DNA from: Clostridiales bacterium
Lineage (GTDB): Bacteria > Bacillota > Clostridia > Saccharofermentanales > Saccharofermentanaceae
Length of the DNA stretch: 37,439 bases
Assembly (NCBI GenBank): GCA_017617995.1
Contig: JAFZVE010000071.1
Span: 1 to 37,439 of the forward strand
Direction of reading: 5' to 3'
The notes below the pieces were generated by a model, which was not told the DNA's origin, did no database searches, and saw only the letters and a list, made by a program, of their open reading frames with translations. Of this stretch, positions 23,591 through 32,011 are shown piece after piece. Within the stretch, counting starts at the first letter, position 1; every line of letters starts with the position of its first letter. The position numbers and the translations under genes are program-made.

Positions 23591-25414
23591 ATGCTGATCT
23601 ACTATGAGATATTACTGGGGCTTTCGATATTTCTGGCGATTGTCTATGCCTACATGTGGCACAAGCATTTCGATGTCAACATCACGATGATCTTCGTGCT
23701 CTGTCCTATAAGTCTTCTGGCCTATGTGGCACAGGCGAAATCCGAAAACCTTGAAGAGGCGATCCTCGCCAACAAATTCATCTACATCGCGGGATGCTTC
23801 ACGATACTTTTCATTATGCTCACGATTCTCGACCTGTGCCATCTGCGTGTGCCGAGATTCATCCGCGCGGTCTTCGTATCGATCACGCTCCTTTTCTATC
23901 TGCCGGTCCTGACTATCGGCCGCTACGAGATCTTCTATAAGAAAGTGGACTTCGTCAAAAGCCACGGCATCTCGATCCTCGGAAACAAAGAATACGGCAT
24001 CATGCACACCGTCCTCTACGCCTGGATCTTCGTGCTTTTCTTCTGTTGCCTCAGCGCACTGATCTACAGCCACATCAAGAAGAACGATGTTTCTCATAAG
24101 ATCATCTATCTTCTGTTCCTGCCGGTCCTCATCTCGATGCTTGCCTTTTTCATCGGGCGCCGCATCACCGAGGTCGAGCTCCTGCCTGCGACATACATCA
24201 TCGCCGAGATATTCTATCTCCTGATCGTATTCCGCCTGGGCCTTTATAACATCGACGACTCCGGCCTCGATTCACTCCTTCTTAAGGGCGAGACAGGCTT
24301 TGCTTCATTTGACTTCAAGATGCGTTACCTCGGCGGCAACGAAACCGCGCGCGAGGCTCTGCCTATGCTAAAGGACCTCCACGTCGAGCGCGTCATCACA
24401 CAGATCCCCGAGCTTCAGGACAACGTTGTCCGCTGGATCCAAACCTTCAAGTACAAGGAAGAAAACGGCCGGCTCCCGACCGATATCGTCGACGAGATTC
24501 ATGGTGATGACGGGGAAGACCTCCACTTCCATATCAAAAACACGGATGGAAGTAAGACCTATCGTGTCGAGGTGAACTACCTGTACGACGGTCGTAAGAA
24601 GAGAGGATATCAGCTCTTCATCACGGACGACACCGCGGACGTCCAGTACATGGAATTTCAGGAGAAGTTTGCCACCGTACTGCGCGACAGCGTCGACCAG
24701 AAGACCGAGCGCATCCGTCAGATGAACGACCATCTCCTCATCAGCATGGCGATGCTCGTCGAAAGCCGCGATCCTTTTACCGGCGGTCATATCCGAAGAA
24801 CGAGCGAAGGTGTCCGCCTTCTGGTCCAGGAGATGAAGAAGGATCCGAACATCCGTGTCTCCGAGAAGTTCTGTAACCATGTTTCGAAGGCCGCACCGAT
24901 GCACGACATCGGCAAAATCGCTATCCCGGATGACATTCTTCTGTTCCAGGGACGCTATTCCGAGGAACAGTACGCGATCATGAAGGGTCACTCCGCCGAG
25001 GGCGCGAAGGTCCTGTGGAAAATCCTTAAAGATATGGATGACAAAGACTTTCTGAAGGTGACGGTCAACGTCGCGCACTACCACCACGAAAGATGGGACG
25101 GCAAGGGCTATCCGGAAGGACTCTCAGGCGAGGCTATCCCGCTCGAAGCGCGTATCATGGCCATCGCCGACGTCTACGATGCGCTCGTCAGTAAGCGTGT
25201 CTACAAGAACAAGATGCCGCCCGAGAAGGCCAATGCTATCATCCTCGAGGGTATGGGCACCCAGTTCGACCCGGGTCTTCAGAAATACTACGAAGCCGCC
25301 CGTCCCGCACTCGAGGCCTACTACGCCGCCCAGCTCGGAGAAGACGCCACTCAGGTCGAGAAAGCACCGTCAGACACTGAGACGCCCGTCTTGCCGGAGC
25401 AGTCGAAGGAATGA
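23591..25414 (+). CDS. Membrane HD-GYP cyclic-di-GMP phosphodiesterase
   Basis: The 607-residue protein starts at an ATG preceded by GAGGGGGTGATAGTTT. Residues 1-220 contain about seven hydrophobic segments in the pattern of the histidine-kinase N-terminal 7TM sensor region. Residues about 235-350 look like a PAS-type fold ending in QLFITDDTADVQYMEF, followed by a coiled linker. Residues about 385-570 are an HD-GYP domain: HD in APMHDIGKIAIPD (438-439), HH in AHYHHERWDGKGYPEGL (498-499, with GYP at 506-508), and ARIMAIADVYDAL. All residues expected for metal binding and c-di-GMP hydrolysis are present. A Pro/Glu-rich tail ends the protein. The gene converges on a GGDEF gene, so this locus carries both making and breaking enzymes for the messenger. 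Confidence 0.94.
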   Translation: MLIYYEILLGLSIFLAIVYAYMWHKHFDVNITMIFVLCPISLLAYVAQAKSENLEEAILANKFIYIAGCFTILFIMLTILDLCHLRVPRFIRAVFVSITLLFYLPVLTIGRYEIFYKKVDFVKSHGISILGNKEYGIMHTVLYAWIFVLFFCCLSALIYSHIKKNDVSHKIIYLLFLPVLISMLAFFIGRRITEVELLPATYIIAEIFYLLIVFRLGLYNIDDSGLDSLLLKGETGFASFDFKMRYLGGNETAREALPMLKDLHVERVITQIPELQDNVVRWIQTFKYKEENGRLPTDIVDEIHGDDGEDLHFHIKNTDGSKTYRVEVNYLYDGRKKRGYQLFITDDTADVQYMEFQEKFATVLRDSVDQKTERIRQMNDHLLISMAMLVESRDPFTGGHIRRTSEGVRLLVQEMKKDPNIRVSEKFCNHVSKAAPMHDIGKIAIPDDILLFQGRYSEEQYAIMKGHSAEGAKVLWKILKDMDDKDFLKVTVNVAHYHHERWDGKGYPEGLSGEAIPLEARIMAIADVYDALVSKRVYKNKMPPEKANAIILEGMGTQFDPGLQKYYEAARPALEAYYAAQLGEDATQVEKAPSDTETPVLPEQSKE

Positions 25415-25546
25415 GTGCCATGATCGTCTGAATGTGCTTCTCAAATTAGAGATGAATCATTCTTACTTTGTTAACAAATGCGCCATAGTGCTTCCACTTT
25501 TCTTCTTTAGAATAAAGCCATAGAAAGAACAAAGGAGGACAGACCG

Positions 25547-25633
25547 ATGCAGGATGAACACACAACTCAGGCAATGCGGATGACTGAATCCTCCCGTTGC
25601 TTGAGTGAAGATCAAGAAAGAGTTTCTCTTTAA
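25547..25633 (+). CDS. Possible 28-residue small protein or leader peptide
   Basis: AAAGGAGGACAGACCG is a near-perfect ribosome binding site before an ATG, and the frame reads MQDEHTTQAMRMTESSRC then eight more residues to TAA. A terminator follows 40 bp downstream and no larger gene is in this stretch, so it could be a free-standing small protein or part of a small RNA. A weak stem (AAAGAG/CTCTTT) with a T-run overlaps its end. No family is recognisable. The region from 25415 to 25834 otherwise holds only two terminators. Confidence 0.4.
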   Translation: MQDEHTTQAMRMTESSRCLSEDQERVSL

Positions 25634-25672
25634 GTTTTTTGAGTTTGTAAAGTTTAATAACTAAAGAATATG

Positions 25673-25705
25673 CCTCCGACGCGAGAAGCCTCGGGGGTTT
25701 TCTTT
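25673..25705 (+). terminator. Rho-independent terminator downstream of the short ORF
   Basis: CCTCCGA (25673-25679) pairs with TCGGGGG (25691-25697), followed by TTTTCTTT. It ends plus-strand transcription from the HD-GYP gene and the short ORF. Confidence 0.8.
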
Positions 25706-25776
25706 ATGTGCTTTTCACATGTTTGGAAAACCACTTCGTATGCTCGGAAAGCCGCGTGTCAATTCGTACTATATGC

Positions 25777-25801
25777 AAAAACCGGGAAGATTCCTTCCCG
25801 G
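25777..25801 (-). terminator. Rho-independent terminator after the GGDEF gene
   Basis: On the minus strand CCGGGAAG pairs with CTTCCCGG around a short loop and is followed by TTTTTGC. It lies 34 bp beyond the stop of the GGDEF gene. Confidence 0.8.
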
Positions 25802-25834
25802 GTCAGATACAAATCACGTAGAAAACTGATTGCG

Positions 25835-27664
25835 TCACGTCCTGTGCTTCTTCGTCTTCTTCTCGATGTACATGATCTTATCTGCCTTATTCATGCACTC
25901 CATGAGGGACTCGAACTCCGTGACCTCACAGGTGCCGACACTCGCGCCGAGGGTGTAGTCCATGCGATTTTCGGCATTGGCCTTCTTGATTGCGTTACGG
26001 AAAGAACGGATGAACTGGCCGATGCGCGCGGGGTTATTGAGTATCAGTACCGCTTCAAATTCATCGCCGCCCATACGTGCCGCGATCTCGCCCTCCTGCA
26101 GGACCGACTCCAGACAGTGCGCGATGCCCTTCAGCGCCTCATCGCCGGCCGCATGCCCGAGCGTATCGTTGATCTCCTTTAAGCAGTCCATATCGATGCT
26201 GGCGACCGCGATCTTGTGCTCCTTTGTTTTCCCGTTCTCGAAAAACTCGGTGATCTTCCGCTCGAAACCACGGCGGTTATAAAGTCCGGTCAGCGCGTCC
26301 TTGATGTAGAGGTCCATGATGTTATTGACCTCGAAAAGCTTATCGTAGAGGCGCAGACGGTTCAGCGTCTGTCCGAGAAGCACCATCGTAAACTCGAGCT
26401 TCTCATCGAGGATGTACTTCACATCGTCCTTCAACGCGAAACAGGTGTAGCCGTACACCTCACTCTTATAGAAGACCGGCAGGAAGATGCGAAGACCCGG
26501 AAGCGGGATATCGAACTCCGCCGGCAGGATCTGCGAATTCGGGAACGAAATATCCGAACGAGTGCATTTGTCATCTGTGCAGTAACCGACGAGCTGCCGG
26601 TCATTCTCACAGTATTTACAGAGATAGATCTGGTTGAAAAGCCCATATCCCTGAAGATTATCGAGCGTATAGTGCACGCAGGCATCGTAGGAAAGCACGT
26701 CCTCATAATCGGAGCTGAGAAGCACGAATGCACGTGTCTTGTCATAGTAATTCCGCTGCAGGGCGTCGAGCCGGCGGTGCATCTCGTCGTAATCCCGGTC
26801 CTCCATCTTATCGCCGGTGGACTCGCGAAGGATCAGGCGACCGGGCACCGTGATGTTGATGTCCACGTCCTCGCCGTTATAGATCTGCTCGAGGCAGTCG
26901 ATCGCCGCGCGCCCGAGTGTCTCCTCGGGGATATCGGAAGTCGTCAGCGAAGGCACGTGCACCGCCGCCGCGTCCAGATTGTCGACGCCCGTGATGATCG
27001 TGTCCTTCGGAATCGAATATCCGCGGAGCATCAGCTCGTCGATCAGGGCGATCGCCATATAGTCATTCGAGCAGATGATGGCCTTCGGAAGTGTGCCGTC
27101 TTTTCTCGTGAAAAAGTCAGCCGTCTCGGGGCCCTGGTTCGTCCAGTAGTTCCCGTGGAAAATCATCGATTCGCAGACCTCATAGCCGGCTTCCTTCATG
27201 GCATCGCCGAAGCCCGCGAGACGCTCATGGGAATCCTTGAGATCATCGCGTCCGGTGACAAATCCGATGTCGTCACAGCCGACCTTCTCGATGACATATT
27301 TCGCGATCTCGTACATGATTTGACGGTTGTCGGGAACGATGGCATAAAAGCCCGATTCCTCCGCACGGACACTTACGACAGGCGGCAGCTCTTGTGCTGA
27401 AGTCAGATTCTCGAGAAGCTCGTAGTTGAGACCTGCGTGATGAAGCGTATCCGAACATAGAATGATACCGTCATAGTCGGAATAGTTCGGAAGCGAGAGG
27501 ATCTTCTTTAAGCCCTCGGCATGAAGCGGGTTCTCACTCGGCACGGAGCAGTTCCCGAAAACATCCACACGGTGTCCGCGCTCGGTCGCATACTTCTGGA
27601 TCGTCAGGATGATCTCCGACGAATAATCCCGATACATATCACCGATAAAAGCACAGATCTTCAT
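25835..27664 (-). CDS. Soluble diguanylate cyclase with LacI-type ligand-binding sensor domain
   Basis: The 609-residue protein begins MKICAFIGDMYRDYSSEIIL. There is no signal peptide, membrane segment or helix-turn-helix. Residues about 1-280 are a periplasmic-binding/LacI-type effector fold (YDGIILCSDTLHH, DIGFVTGRDDLKDSHERLAGF, KAIICSNDYMAIALIDEL, TIITGVDNLDAAA), followed by a GAF-like or helical middle region with several cysteines (KYCENDRQLVGYCTDDKC). Residues about 450-605 are a GGDEF domain: DALTGLYNRRGF, DMDCLKEINDTLGHAAGD and MGGDEF (GGDEF at 532-536, intact). The upstream inhibitory RxxD site is replaced by QEGE, so product inhibition through it is unlikely. AGGTGCTTCA precedes the ATG. 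It probably turns an intracellular sugar-like signal into c-di-GMP; that is inference. Confidence 0.93.
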   Translation of the reverse strand: MKICAFIGDMYRDYSSEIILTIQKYATERGHRVDVFGNCSVPSENPLHAEGLKKILSLPNYSDYDGIILCSDTLHHAGLNYELLENLTSAQELPPVVSVRAEESGFYAIVPDNRQIMYEIAKYVIEKVGCDDIGFVTGRDDLKDSHERLAGFGDAMKEAGYEVCESMIFHGNYWTNQGPETADFFTRKDGTLPKAIICSNDYMAIALIDELMLRGYSIPKDTIITGVDNLDAAAVHVPSLTTSDIPEETLGRAAIDCLEQIYNGEDVDINITVPGRLILRESTGDKMEDRDYDEMHRRLDALQRNYYDKTRAFVLLSSDYEDVLSYDACVHYTLDNLQGYGLFNQIYLCKYCENDRQLVGYCTDDKCTRSDISFPNSQILPAEFDIPLPGLRIFLPVFYKSEVYGYTCFALKDDVKYILDEKLEFTMVLLGQTLNRLRLYDKLFEVNNIMDLYIKDALTGLYNRRGFERKITEFFENGKTKEHKIAVASIDMDCLKEINDTLGHAAGDEALKGIAHCLESVLQEGEIAARMGGDEFEAVLILNNPARIGQFIRSFRNAIKKANAENRMDYTLGASVGTCEVTEFESLMECMNKADKIMYIEKKTKKHRT

Positions 27665-27883
27665 TGAAGCACCTCGAACGATATTTCCATTATCGATATC
27701 CTCTTCAGGGACATCTTTAATAAGGCAATACTAACACAGAGGAACATATCACTCAAGGGAACCTGACGAAGGTTCACGGAAGGTTTACGAAATGAAGAAA
27801 CAATAGTCTACGATCGCTTTGCAGATTGTTTGTAAACCAATTTTGTTCTGATTGTCAGATTTAACAATCAATCTAGTAAATTC

Positions 27884-27912
27884 TTGCGCCTGATATGTAC
27901 ACGTTGTATAAT
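27884..27912 (+). promoter_or_regulatory. Promoter of the ybjN-like/AAA+ protease operon
   Basis: TTGCGC (27884-27889), an exact 17-bp spacer and TATAAT (27907-27912). The start near 27919 leaves about 32 nt to the ATG. Upstream, GGTTTAC (27782-27788) and GTAAACC (27832-27838) form an inverted repeat, and GATTGT/ACAATC a second one at 27850-27869; these could be regulator sites in the divergent region shared with the GGDEF gene. Confidence 0.7.
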
Positions 27913-27950
27913 CAATTCATATTAACATTTTCTTTTGGGAGGGTTTAGTT

Positions 27951-28373
27951 ATGGCAAACATGGCAGCAAAAGTAACAGCGGCTTTCTTTGATTCGGAAGG
28001 GATTAAGTACGATCTTACCGGCGAGAACCAGGAAGTGATCCTCACCGGATTTGCGATGCATAATCGTCCGGGAACGCAGCGTCTGATCATCCACTTTGAC
28101 GATGATGAAGAGGGCGTAGCCATCCGTGCGTTTGAGATCGCGAAATTCCCGGAAGAGAAGCTGGATGCTATGTATAAACTGGTAAATACGCTTAATGACA
28201 GATTCCGCTGGATCAAGTTCACCGTAGATGAGAAGGACTTCACGATAACGGCAGCCGACGACGCGGTGATCCAGATCGATAGTTGCGCTCAGGAAGTCAT
28301 GCAGTGTTCTATGCAGATGCTCGGTATCATTGACAAAGCATACGCTGACATCATGAAGGGCATCTTCTCCTGA
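27951..28373 (+). CDS. YbjN-like small protein, putative adaptor/chaperone
   Basis: The 140-residue protein starts MANMAAKVTAAFFDSEGIKY after GGGAGGGTTTAGTT. The sequence alternates strands and helices (EVILTGFAMHNRPGTQRLIIHFDDDEEGVAIRAFEIAKFPE, RFRWIKFTVDEKDFTITAADDAVI), the arrangement of the YbjN fold, which is related to the type III secretion chaperone fold. It is probably acidic and cytoplasmic. It is the first gene of the locus, followed by a 19-bp hairpin and the dual AAA+ protease gene. A role in handing substrates to that protease is my inference; YbjN homologs have no settled biochemical function. Confidence 0.8.
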   Translation: MANMAAKVTAAFFDSEGIKYDLTGENQEVILTGFAMHNRPGTQRLIIHFDDDEEGVAIRAFEIAKFPEEKLDAMYKLVNTLNDRFRWIKFTVDEKDFTITAADDAVIQIDSCAQEVMQCSMQMLGIIDKAYADIMKGIFS

Positions 28374-28400
28374 TCCTTCTAAAAGTTTAGATCTGTAAGA

Positions 28401-28442
28401 CACGATATGCGCGGATCGCGCAGGCGATCTGCGCATATCGTG
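28401..28442. repeat. Long perfect hairpin between the ybjN-like and AAA+ protease genes
   Basis: CACGATATGCGCGGATCGC (28401-28419) pairs with GCGATCTGCGCATATCGTG (28424-28442) across the tetraloop GCAG. All 19 positions pair, one of them as a G-U wobble. No T-run follows, so it is more likely an RNA processing, stability or attenuation element than a plain terminator. Confidence 0.75.
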
Positions 28443-28501
28443 ATTGTATCGGAGCCTTAAAGAGGGATACCACTCGAAAAAAAGAATACTGAAGGGACGG
28501 T

Positions 28502-31500
28502 TTGTTTCTCATGCCAGATAACAATATCTATACGTATGTTGAGAAGCTGACTGCAGACGCTTTCGGCAAAGATCAGGAAAGATCTGTGCTGGAAGTTATT
28601 TGTGGTTATGCGAAGCTTGCTTCGATGGACGAGATGGTCTTACATGCCATGTTTTCTGACGAAGGTGATCAGGAAGAACTCCAAAAGATCGTCCAGATCT
28701 TTAAGGACAGCGGAATCGATGTCAAACTTCTGAAGGCGGCCATGCCGTTCCTTCGTGGCAAGGAGATTCCCGCGTCGGACGGCAAAAAACTTAAGGAAGT
28801 ACTTGCCAAGAATAGCCGCCCTTCTGTAAAAGAACCGGCCGCACAGATTCTCAAAGATCTTCTCGAAGGAGAGATTCCCGGCCTTGCGACTGTTAAGGAA
28901 GGAAAAGACCTCGACGACGTCCTGAATTATCTCGAGACCGTTCCCAAGCGTCCTGAGCCGGAAAAAGAGTCGGAACCGAAGAAGAGAGAATACAAGCAGG
29001 AAGAAAAGAAGGACATTGAGGAGACAGAGAAGGGCAAGTCTGAGGACAAGAAAGCAGAGAAAGATTCCTTCGATAAGAAGTCGGATACCAAAACCGAAGC
29101 GAATTCAGAGGAGAAGACGACTTCCAATCTTTCAGAGATCATCAGTCTCGACCAGCTCACGCTTGAAGCGAACCGCCTCTACGAACGCTTAAAGGTGAAG
29201 GTGTTCGGACAGGACGAGGCGATCCGTCTCTTCGCGCAGGGGTATTTCCAGAGCCGCCTCTTCCGCCGGGAAGACGAGGAGAAAAAAGGACCGAAGTCCA
29301 CGTTCTTCTTCGTGGGCCCGTCCGGTGTCGGTAAGACATATCTGGCAGAAACGGCCGTGGAGATCCTCGACGTACCGTTCCGCCGCTTCAATATGGGCCA
29401 GTATTGCCAGCACGATTCCCTCGATACGTTGATCGGTATCCCGAAGAACTATCAGGGAACCGGCGAAGGCGCACTGACCTCATACGTCAGGAAGAACCCG
29501 AGCTCGATCATTCTCTTTGACGAGATCGAGAAGGCAAACTCAGATATCATCACCATGTTCCTTCAGATCCTCGACGACGGAAAAATCGAGGACAAGAGTA
29601 CCGGAAAACCCGTATCCTTCAGAGATACGATTCTCATCTTTACGAGTAATGCCGGAAGGCGGCTCTATGAAGAAAATGACCGCGAGAACCTCTCCACGCT
29701 TCACCCGTCGGTTATCCAGAAGGAGATCATCGACGAAGAGGTATTGTCACCGGCCATCTGTTCCCGACTTTTCTCCGGGAATGTCATCATGTTCAACAGA
29801 CTATCCGTGCACATTCTGGTCGATATCATTAATGAGAAACTTAAGAAGGATGCGACGCTCTTTAAGAACACCTACAATTTCGAGGTTACCTTTGATCCGA
29901 GAGTCGCGCCCATGATCATCCTGTCCCAGAGCGCCCGTTCTGATGCGCGAAAAGCAACAGCGCAAAGTGAGCTTCTCCTGAGGAATGAGATACATGAGTT
30001 TTCTCGATTTGCCGTACGGACCCCGGATGTTTTCAAGAAGATCAAGTCGTTTAACTTTACACTTGATTTGGATGATGCAGGAGATGAAATCCATTATCTC
30101 TTCGAGAATAAGGAGGTTGCCTCGATTCTCTACATCGGAGATCCTGCTGACTTCAAGGATGTTCCCATGAGCCCGAAGTGCAAAGTCGAGTTCTCCGACT
30201 ACGACCACGCGCTCGAGACGATCGCGACTAAGGATATCTCCTTCGTCCTTATTCATATCCAGTATGCCAAATCAGATAATAAGAAAGGCTACATGAGCCT
30301 CGACGATATCAAGAGTGAATCCGTTCGCGCGTTTGATCTGCTCACAGAAAAGATGCCGAATCTTCCGATCTATCTGGTTCATAAAGAAGAGATCTGGGAC
30401 GGCGACATGATCAACTTCATCGAGCGTGGTGCACGTGCGTTTATCCACTGGACCGATGACCTTGAGATGGCAGACCGGCTGGCGAAGATCTCCGATATGG
30501 TATATCTGCAGGCACGGGCCAACGAGCTCTCCAGTCGTGGCCGCGTCCTCTCGTATAACACCGCGCAGAAGATTACCAGAGGCGTCGGAAACATCGTCTT
30601 CTATGACTTCAAGATCAGCATCGCTGCCGATGCCGATGAAGGGAATCTCCTCCTGTCGGACGAACAAAGACCGAAGGAGAAGTTCTCGGATGTGATCGGC
30701 GCGCAGAATGCCATCGATGAATTATCCTACTTCGTAGATTATCTGAAGAACCCGAAGAAGCATATGGCTCGTGGTGAGAAACCTGCGATGGGCATCCTTC
30801 TTTACGGACCGCCCGGAACTGGTAAGACTATGCTGGCCCGTGCAATGGCCGGCGAGAGCAACGTGACTTTCTTTGCGACTTCAGCTACAGAATTCATGGA
30901 CAAATACGTGGGTGAGAGTGAACGTAAGATCCGCCAGATCTTTGCGGTGGCGAAGAAGTTCGCACCGAGCATCATCTTCATTGACGAGATCGATGCGATC
31001 GGCAAACAGCGTACCGGAGATAGTACGACCGCACACACCGAGTCGATGCTCAATGCTCTTCTAACCGAGATGGAAGGTTTCACTTTTAATCCCGCCAAAC
31101 CTGTATTCGTCATCGCTGCGACGAACTACGGTCAGGCCGGATCTGTCGGACGCGAACTGGACCGTGCGCTCTGGCGTCGTTTTGACAACCATATCCTTGT
31201 CGACCTTCCGGTGGAAGAAGAAAGAAAGAAGTATCTGGAGATTCTCCTGTCGAAAGTAAAGGATAACGTGGTTTCCCAAGAAGCGGTTACCAATCTGGCG
31301 AAGAGAACTCCGGGCGAGAGCCTGGCCAATCTCAAGGCGGTATTCGCGCTTGCCGTCCGCAAAGCCAATAAAGCCGGAGTCAAGCTCGATGACGATATCC
31401 TTCTCAACGCATTTGAAGAGTTCTCATATGGTGAGAAGAAGGAAAACAACGAGGAGTACACACGATCTGTTGCCATTCACGAATCCGGACATGCCTATAT

Positions 31501-31993
31501 CTGTGCTCTTTCCGGAGAGAAGCCGAGCTTCGTCACGATCGTATCCCGCGGGGATTTCGGCGGCTATATGCAGCACGAGAACTCTGAAAAAACACCGTCC
31601 TACACGAAGGAGCAACTTATCTGGAAGATTCGTACCGCTCTGGCCGGCCGTGCCGCCGAGATCGAATTCTTCGGCGATAAGGGCATTAACACAGGTGTAT
31701 CAGGAGATATCCGCCAGGCAACGAGCATCGCCATGAGGATCATCTGCACCTATGGTATGGTCGATGGCAATCTGACGAGCGTCGATTTCGACGATCTCAT
31801 CGGCTCCGAGTCCGGCGACAAGCGCCTGAACCAGGCTAACGAGATACTTCTTTCTGAGATGGGCGAGACACAGAAACTCGTACACGAAGGTAAGGTGAAG
31901 ATCAAGAAACTCGCGGACTACCTCATGAAGAACAACCAGGCCACCGAAGAAAAGATCCTCGAGATCTTCGGGATGGAAGAGAAGCCGGAATAG
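28502..31993 (+). CDS. Dual AAA+ protein with receiver-like domain and FtsH-type M41 metallopeptidase
   Basis: Residue numbers count from the TTG at 28502, which has GAAGGG 5 nt upstream; an ATG at 28511 (MPDNNIYTYVEKL) is possible but its spacing is long. Residues 1-150 are helical; 150-215 a Lys/Glu linker. Residues 220-500 form a Clp D2-like AAA+ module: GPSGVGKT (272-279), ILFDEIEKA (337-345), FTSNAG; the usual pore GYVG is replaced by NYQG. Residues about 537-670 resemble a response-regulator receiver fold with the phospho-acceptor Asp position occupied by a non-acidic residue (VLIHIQ). Residues 725-965 are a second AAA+ module: GPPGTGKT (769-776), KYVGES pore (801-806), IIFIDEIDAIG (824-834). 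Residues 980-1160 are an M41 peptidase: HESGH (993-997) and the third ligand Asp1069 in SGDIRQAT, all intact. No membrane segment is present, unlike FtsH. Confidence 0.93.
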   Translation: MFLMPDNNIYTYVEKLTADAFGKDQERSVLEVICGYAKLASMDEMVLHAMFSDEGDQEELQKIVQIFKDSGIDVKLLKAAMPFLRGKEIPASDGKKLKEVLAKNSRPSVKEPAAQILKDLLEGEIPGLATVKEGKDLDDVLNYLETVPKRPEPEKESEPKKREYKQEEKKDIEETEKGKSEDKKAEKDSFDKKSDTKTEANSEEKTTSNLSEIISLDQLTLEANRLYERLKVKVFGQDEAIRLFAQGYFQSRLFRREDEEKKGPKSTFFFVGPSGVGKTYLAETAVEILDVPFRRFNMGQYCQHDSLDTLIGIPKNYQGTGEGALTSYVRKNPSSIILFDEIEKANSDIITMFLQILDDGKIEDKSTGKPVSFRDTILIFTSNAGRRLYEENDRENLSTLHPSVIQKEIIDEEVLSPAICSRLFSGNVIMFNRLSVHILVDIINEKLKKDATLFKNTYNFEVTFDPRVAPMIILSQSARSDARKATAQSELLLRNEIHEFSRFAVRTPDVFKKIKSFNFTLDLDDAGDEIHYLFENKEVASILYIGDPADFKDVPMSPKCKVEFSDYDHALETIATKDISFVLIHIQYAKSDNKKGYMSLDDIKSESVRAFDLLTEKMPNLPIYLVHKEEIWDGDMINFIERGARAFIHWTDDLEMADRLAKISDMVYLQARANELSSRGRVLSYNTAQKITRGVGNIVFYDFKISIAADADEGNLLLSDEQRPKEKFSDVIGAQNAIDELSYFVDYLKNPKKHMARGEKPAMGILLYGPPGTGKTMLARAMAGESNVTFFATSATEFMDKYVGESERKIRQIFAVAKKFAPSIIFIDEIDAIGKQRTGDSTTAHTESMLNALLTEMEGFTFNPAKPVFVIAATNYGQAGSVGRELDRALWRRFDNHILVDLPVEEERKKYLEILLSKVKDNVVSQEAVTNLAKRTPGESLANLKAVFALAVRKANKAGVKLDDDILLNAFEEFSYGEKKENNEEYTRSVAIHESGHAYICALSGEKPSFVTIVSRGDFGGYMQHENSEKTPSYTKEQLIWKIRTALAGRAAEIEFFGDKGINTGVSGDIRQATSIAMRIICTYGMVDGNLTSVDFDDLIGSESGDKRLNQANEILLSEMGETQKLVHEGKVKIKKLADYLMKNNQATEEKILEIFGMEEKPE

Positions 31994-32011
31994 AACACTG
32001 TTGTGAGTTTT

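Noticed and set aside
26216..27400. Plus-strand frame of 394 codons
   Set aside because: It is antisense to the GGDEF gene and has the residue bias of a shadow frame.
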